Positions 4,800 through 8,798 of a DNA stretch of 8,798 nucleotides are shown here, piece by piece. Numbering within the stretch: position 1 is the first letter of the stretch; every line of letters begins with the position of its first letter. Where the stretch lies: NCBI GenBank assembly GCA_937902285.1, contig CALGTB010000241.1, positions 1 through 8,798 on the forward strand, read 5' to 3'. Made by a program: the position numbers and the translations under genes. This DNA is from an uncultured Actinomycetes bacterium (GTDB taxonomy: Bacteria; Actinomycetota; Actinomycetes; S36-B12). A model generated the notes under the pieces. It ran no database searches and had not been told where the DNA came from. It saw nothing but the letters and a program-made list of their open reading frames with translations.

Positions 4800-7394
4800 G
4801 TGAGAGCCATTCGCCGATTCACCGTCCGCACCGTCCTGCCCGCGAACCTCGCCGCCCTCGAGGAGCTCGCGGTCAACCTGCGCTGGTCGTGGGACCCCCG
4901 AACCCGCGACGTGTTCGCCGCCATCGACCCCGAGCTGTGGGAGTCCGGCGGCCGTGACCCGGTGCGCCTGCTCGGCGAGGTCTCGGCGGAGCGGCTCGAC
5001 GAGCTGTCGGCCGACGGCGGCTTCGTCGACTGGGTGCAGCGCACCTCCGCGGACCTGCACGAGTACCTCACCTCCGACCGCTGGTTCCAGTCCCTGGGCG
5101 AGGAGGCACCGAAGGGCATCGCCTACTTCTCGCCCGAGTACGGCATCGCGGCCGCCCTGCCGCAGTACTCCGGCGGGCTGGGCATCCTCGCCGGCGACCA
5201 CCTGAAGACCGCCAGCGACCTCGGCGTGCCCATCATCGCGATCGGGCTGTTCTACCGGTCGGGCTACTTCAAGCAGTCGCTGTCGCGCGACGGCTGGCAG
5301 CAGGAGCGCTACCCCGTCACCGATCCCGACGGCAGCCCGGTCTCGCTGCTGCGCGAGGCCGACGGGACGCCGGCCAAGGTGGCCGTCGGACTGCCCGGCG
5401 GCCGGTTCGTCGCCGCTCGCATCTGGGTCGCCCAGGTCGGCCGGGTGCCGCTGCTGCTCCTCGATTCCGACGTCGAGGAGAACGGCCCTGCCGAGCGCGA
5501 GGTCACCGACCGGCTGTACGGCGGCGGAGGCGAGCATCGGCTCCAGCAGGAGATGCTCCTCGGCATCGGCGGCGTGCGGGCCATCCGCGTCTTCTGCCGC
5601 ATCACGGGGCACCCGGCTCCCGAGGTGTTCCACACCAACGAGGGGCATGCCGGCTTCCTCGGCGTCGAGCGGATCCGCGAGCTCGTCGAGTCGATGCCGG
5701 GCCTCACCTTCGACGCGGCCCTCGAGGTCAGCCGGGCAGGCACGGTCTTCACGACGCACACCCCGGTCCCGGCCGGAATCGACCGCTTCCCGCGCGACCT
5801 GATCGCCCAGTACTTCGGCGGCGACAATGCCGCTGCCGGAGTGCCGGTCGACGACATCCTCAAGCTCGGCGCCGAGAACTTCGACGGCGGCGACCCGGCC
5901 GTGTTCAACATGGCCGTCATGGGGCTGCGCCTGGCGCAGCGCGCCAACGGCGTGAGCCTGCTGCACGGCGAGGTGTCGCGCGGAATGTTCTCGGGCCTGT
6001 GGTCCGGGTTCGATCCGGATGACGTCCCCATCACCTCCGTCACCAACGGCGTGCACGCACCGACCTGGGTGGCCCGCGAGATCATCGACCTCGCCCATGG
6101 GGTCTCGATCGACGACGCGCCCGGCTGGGAGGCCATCTCCGAGACGCCCGACGACCAGCTGTGGGCGACCAAGCGCATCCTGCGCCAGGAGCTCGTCGAC
6201 ATGACGCGGACCCGGCTGCGCGAGTCGTGGGTCAACCGTGGCGCCAGCGAGGCCGAGCTCGGGTGGATCGACACCGTCCTCGATCCGGACATCCTGACGA
6301 TCGGGTTCGCCCGTCGCGTGCCGTCCTACAAGCGGCTCACTCTGATGCTGCGCGACCAGGACCGGCTCAAGGCGCTGCTCACCGATCCCGACCGCCCCGT
6401 GCAGCTGGTGGTGGCCGGCAAGGCGCACCCGGCCGACGATGGCGGCAAGGGCCTCATCCAGCAGCTCGTGCGCTTCGCCGACCAGGAGGGCGTGCGCCAT
6501 CGCATCGTCTTCCTCCCCGACTACGAGATCGCCATGGCATCGACCCTCTACCCGGGGTGCGACGTGTGGCTGAACAACCCGATCCGGCCCCTCGAGGCCA
6601 GCGGGACGTCGGGCATGAAGGCCGCCCTGAACGGCGCCCTCAACCTGTCGATCCTCGACGGCTGGTGGGACGAGTGGTTCGACGGCGAGAACGGCTGGGC
6701 CATCCCCACGGCCGACGGCGTCGACGACGCCGACCGCCGCGACGACATCGAGGCCGAGGCGCTGTACGCGCTCATCGAGTCGGCGGTCGCCCCGACGTTC
6801 TACTCCCGTGACGAGCGCGGACTGCCGCTCGGCTGGATCTCGATGGTCAAGCACACGCTGCGGACCCTCGGCCCGAAGGTGCTCGCCAGCCGCATGCTGC
6901 GCGAGTACGTCCTCCGCCTCTACATGCCGGCGGCACAGGCGTCGCGCGCCGTCGACGCATCCAAGTACGCCCTGGCGAAGGACCTCGCGGTCTGGAAGAA
7001 GAAGGCCCGCCAGTCGTGGGACGGCATCCGCATCGAGCATGTCGAGGCCGACGGCGTCGGTGACGCGGTCGTGCTCGGCACGCCGATCACCGTGCGGGCC
7101 TTCGTCGCGCTCGGCGACCTCTCGCCAGAGGACGTCGTCGTCGAGACGGTCTACGGACGGGTCGATGCGGACGACCGCATCACTCGCCCGGAGCATGCGG
7201 CGATGGAGGCCGTCGAGAAGTACGACGGCAACCGCTGGCAGTACCGGCTCGTCGTCACGCTCGACAAGAACGGGCCGTTCGGCTACACCGTGCGCGTCCT
7301 GCCCCACCACGACGGCCTGGCCTCCCCGCAGGAGCTCGGCCTGCAGGCCGTGCCGCCGGAGACGGTCGGACTGGCCGACGGGGTCCTCCGCTAG
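4800..7394 (+). CDS. glgP: Alpha-glucan (glycogen) phosphorylase GlgP, GT35 family
   Basis: PLP-dependent cytoplasmic enzyme (EC 2.4.1.1) that removes glucose-1-phosphate from non-reducing ends of alpha-1,4-glucan, the breakdown arm opposite GlgE/GlgB. Its 864 residues fit the actinobacterial subfamily with an N-terminal DUF3417-type domain (about 1-115, with NLRWSWDPRTRDVF) and a phosphorylase core starting near YFSPEYGI and SGGLGILAGDHLK. Core motifs include FHTNEGHAGF, TTHTPVPAG, SVTNGVHAPTW, the phosphate-site segment VPSYKR (Y510-K511-R512) and EASGTSGMKAALNGA, whose K607 is the expected PLP lysine. A C-terminal beta-rich extension (about 720-864) is typical of this subfamily. The GTG at 4800 was chosen because homologues start RAIRRFTVRTVLP and a TAnnnT hexamer lies 7 bases upstream. 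An in-frame ATG at 4698 would add 34 unfamiliar residues and run across the promoter and operator-like repeats. It is divergent from glgE. Confidence 0.96.
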   Translation: MRAIRRFTVRTVLPANLAALEELAVNLRWSWDPRTRDVFAAIDPELWESGGRDPVRLLGEVSAERLDELSADGGFVDWVQRTSADLHEYLTSDRWFQSLGEEAPKGIAYFSPEYGIAAALPQYSGGLGILAGDHLKTASDLGVPIIAIGLFYRSGYFKQSLSRDGWQQERYPVTDPDGSPVSLLREADGTPAKVAVGLPGGRFVAARIWVAQVGRVPLLLLDSDVEENGPAEREVTDRLYGGGGEHRLQQEMLLGIGGVRAIRVFCRITGHPAPEVFHTNEGHAGFLGVERIRELVESMPGLTFDAALEVSRAGTVFTTHTPVPAGIDRFPRDLIAQYFGGDNAAAGVPVDDILKLGAENFDGGDPAVFNMAVMGLRLAQRANGVSLLHGEVSRGMFSGLWSGFDPDDVPITSVTNGVHAPTWVAREIIDLAHGVSIDDAPGWEAISETPDDQLWATKRILRQELVDMTRTRLRESWVNRGASEAELGWIDTVLDPDILTIGFARRVPSYKRLTLMLRDQDRLKALLTDPDRPVQLVVAGKAHPADDGGKGLIQQLVRFADQEGVRHRIVFLPDYEIAMASTLYPGCDVWLNNPIRPLEASGTSGMKAALNGALNLSILDGWWDEWFDGENGWAIPTADGVDDADRRDDIEAEALYALIESAVAPTFYSRDERGLPLGWISMVKHTLRTLGPKVLASRMLREYVLRLYMPAAQASRAVDASKYALAKDLAVWKKKARQSWDGIRIEHVEADGVGDAVVLGTPITVRAFVALGDLSPEDVVVETVYGRVDADDRITRPEHAAMEAVEKYDGNRWQYRLVVTLDKNGPFGYTVRVLPHHDGLASPQELGLQAVPPETVGLADGVLR

Positions 7395-7404
7395 CGGACC
7401 GCTG

Positions 7405-8798
7405 CTACGGGGTGTCGGTGCAGAACAGCGATCCGGCCCTCAGTCCGCAGCGGGCGAACTGCTGCCCCGCCGGGTCGTGCATGCTGATGCGCCATGAGCC
7501 GGCCTGCGCGTTCGGGGTCGCCAGCGCGTAGCCGAACGTCGGCGAGACCCACGCCCACGAGGGGGCGGGGTAGCCGGCTCCGGGTGCGGTCGCGGGCAGG
7601 GGGTACCCGGCCGCGGGGTCGAGCAGCGTGCCGCCGTTGCCCATGACGAGCTGTCCCGGCAGGCCCGGAAGCTGGACCGACTGCGCGATGTGGATGTGCG
7701 ACGACACCACCATGTCGTAGGTGCCGAGCAGCCCCGCGGCCGCCGCATTCTGGTCCGCTGACGTCCACGGGTTGAAGGGCTGCCCGGGGGTCGCGAAGGT
7801 GTCGGAGACGAACCCGTAGAGCGGGCGGTGGGTGACCAGCCAGCTCTCGCGGCCCGGGCGCTCCGCAGTGAGGGTCGCCGCCCGCTCGTACGAGACGCGC
7901 TGCACCGCCGCATAGGACGTCACCTTCGTGTCGCTGCCTCCCGCGGAGTCGGCGATGGCCAGCCGCAGCACCCGGTCCGCCGACACGGGCAGGTCGATGG
8001 CGTACGTGGGCGAGGGCACGGTGTCCGCGGCGACGAGGCCGCCGCCCGAGGAGACGGGCGCGCAGGTGCCCTCGGTGCCCGGCCTCGGGTCGAAGAGGAG
8101 GAAGTAGCCGTTGCCGCCGCGATAGCAGGCCTCGTGGTTGCCGCGCGACACGATGAGGGGCACCGTCGAGAGCAGGGGGGTCATGGGGAGCAGGACGTCG
8201 GCGATCCAGCCGTAGGCGCTGTCGGTGAAGGGCGCCCCGGTGACGGGTGGCGGACTCGATCCGCACAGCGCCTGCAGGGCCGCGGGACATCCGTCCTCGC
8301 GGTAGAAGAAGTCGCCCGCGAACAGCACGGCGTCGGGCTCCTCGGCGGCGATGCTCTCGGAGATGATCGACAGCGGCCAGTTCGCCGGGTTCGCGCAGTC
8401 CTGCACCTCGTACGACACGATCCGGCATCCGCTGTCGCCGAAGATGGCCAGTCTCTCCACCCGGCTCGGCATGCTCGCGGGCACCGCACGCCCGCCGACC
8501 GCTGCTCCCGTCGCTCCCACCGGCATGTCGGCCGAGCAGACCGTGATCGGGTCGAATGCGGGCGCTGTCGTCGCGGGTGCCGGCCGCTCGCGCATGGGCA
8601 CCACGCGGACACGCACCCCCTCGCCGCGGGGCACGGCCGCGACGAGGTCGGGGCACGTGGCTCCGGCGGGAAGCACGGCGCGGACGACGAGCCCCGACGG
8701 GACCTGGGCGACCGGTGCAGCCAGGGAGTAGGCCGCGATCACCTCGGCCGACGCCGACGGCGACGGTGCCGGCGCGCGGGCGGCGTCAGGCACGGCCA
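7405..8798 (-). CDS. Secreted purple-acid-phosphatase-like metallophosphoesterase, 5' end missing
   Basis: Calcineurin-like metallophosphoesterase; the frame is open to the right edge, so the true start and a probable signal peptide lie outside. All five purple acid phosphatase blocks appear in order: GDSG (8428-8439), GDFFY (8302-8316, with the metal-binding Tyr of that class), GNHE (8131-8142), VTHR (7825-7836) and SHIH (7690-7701, where most relatives have GHxH). These are the usual ligands of a two-metal centre that hydrolyses phosphoesters; the substrate is unknown. The region before GDSG is a small beta domain with a CSADMPVGA segment, as in a group of exported bacterial relatives. The first visible residues are rich in Pro, Ala and Ser, like the stretch after a signal peptide, and ten cysteines suggest disulfides outside the cytoplasm. 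GTG at 8793 is the first complete candidate start, but the cut codon at the edge ends in TG and could be one too. It converges on glgP with 10 bases between stops. Confidence 0.87.
   Translation of the reverse strand, partial: AVPDAARAPAPSPSASAEVIAAYSLAAPVAQVPSGLVVRAVLPAGATCPDLVAAVPRGEGVRVRVVPMRERPAPATTAPAFDPITVCSADMPVGATGAAVGGRAVPASMPSRVERLAIFGDSGCRIVSYEVQDCANPANWPLSIISESIAAEEPDAVLFAGDFFYREDGCPAALQALCGSSPPPVTGAPFTDSAYGWIADVLLPMTPLLSTVPLIVSRGNHEACYRGGNGYFLLFDPRPGTEGTCAPVSSGGGLVAADTVPSPTYAIDLPVSADRVLRLAIADSAGGSDTKVTSYAAVQRVSYERAATLTAERPGRESWLVTHRPLYGFVSDTFATPGQPFNPWTSADQNAAAAGLLGTYDMVVSSHIHIAQSVQLPGLPGQLVMGNGGTLLDPAAGYPLPATAPGAGYPAPSWAWVSPTFGYALATPNAQAGSWRISMHDPAGQQFARCGLRAGSLFCTDTP

Noticed and set aside
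4619..5119. Extension of glgE beyond 4618 to the end of its open frame at 5119
   Set aside because: It would cross the whole divergent promoter region and 300 bases of glgP. The residues before 4618 show no GlgE similarity.
4728..7310. An 860-codon open frame on the minus strand, antisense to glgP
   Set aside because: It mirrors glgP codons in very GC-rich DNA, where stop codons are rare on the opposite strand. The translation is Arg/Val/Asp/Gly-rich with no recognisable domain, and glgP itself carries clear family motifs.
7382..7400. Rho-independent terminator between glgP and the phosphoesterase gene
   Set aside because: The stem is short (5 bp with a 9-base loop, or a loopless palindrome) and no run of T follows on either strand. 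I mention the palindrome as an observation but do not call a terminator.

Overview
The DNA is very GC-rich, with G or C at most third codon positions and long antisense reading frames free of stops. Its gene content and order (glgB and glgE on one strand, glgP divergent from them) resemble Actinomycetota and recall the mycobacterial glgB-glgE/glgP locus. The genus cannot be fixed from this window. No mobile element, RNA gene or CRISPR array is visible.

Layout: a minus-strand unit reads from right to left as glgE (4618 to 2573), glgB (2507 to 318) and the start of a secreted GH114-family protein (306 to beyond the left edge). Facing away from glgE is the plus-strand glgP (4800 to 7394). The 181-base gap between glgE and glgP is the only sizeable non-coding stretch. 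It holds two back-to-back candidate promoters, each placed for a leaderless mRNA, and between them a cluster of TTGC/GCAA repeats that looks like an operator. On the right, a secreted purple-acid-phosphatase-like metallophosphoesterase (minus strand) runs from beyond the right edge to 7405 and converges on glgP with only 10 bases between the two stop codons.

How the genes work together: GlgE transfers maltosyl units from maltose-1-phosphate to build linear alpha-1,4-glucan. GlgB adds alpha-1,6 branches. GlgP phosphorolyses the outer chains back to glucose-1-phosphate. The divergent promoters therefore set synthesis against breakdown of one polymer. The genes that make maltose-1-phosphate (treS/pep2, or glgC with the glgA/glgM-type enzyme) are not in the window. 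The GH114 protein just after glgB is predicted to be exported, and its link to alpha-glucan metabolism is unclear. The phosphatase-like gene is probably unrelated in function.

Most of the window is a well-known pathway. I do not see a wholly new system. The points most worth a second look are the GH114 gene at the end of the glg operon, the paired leaderless promoters with an operator-like repeat cluster between them, and the ambiguous glgB start with its 21-bp tandem repeat.
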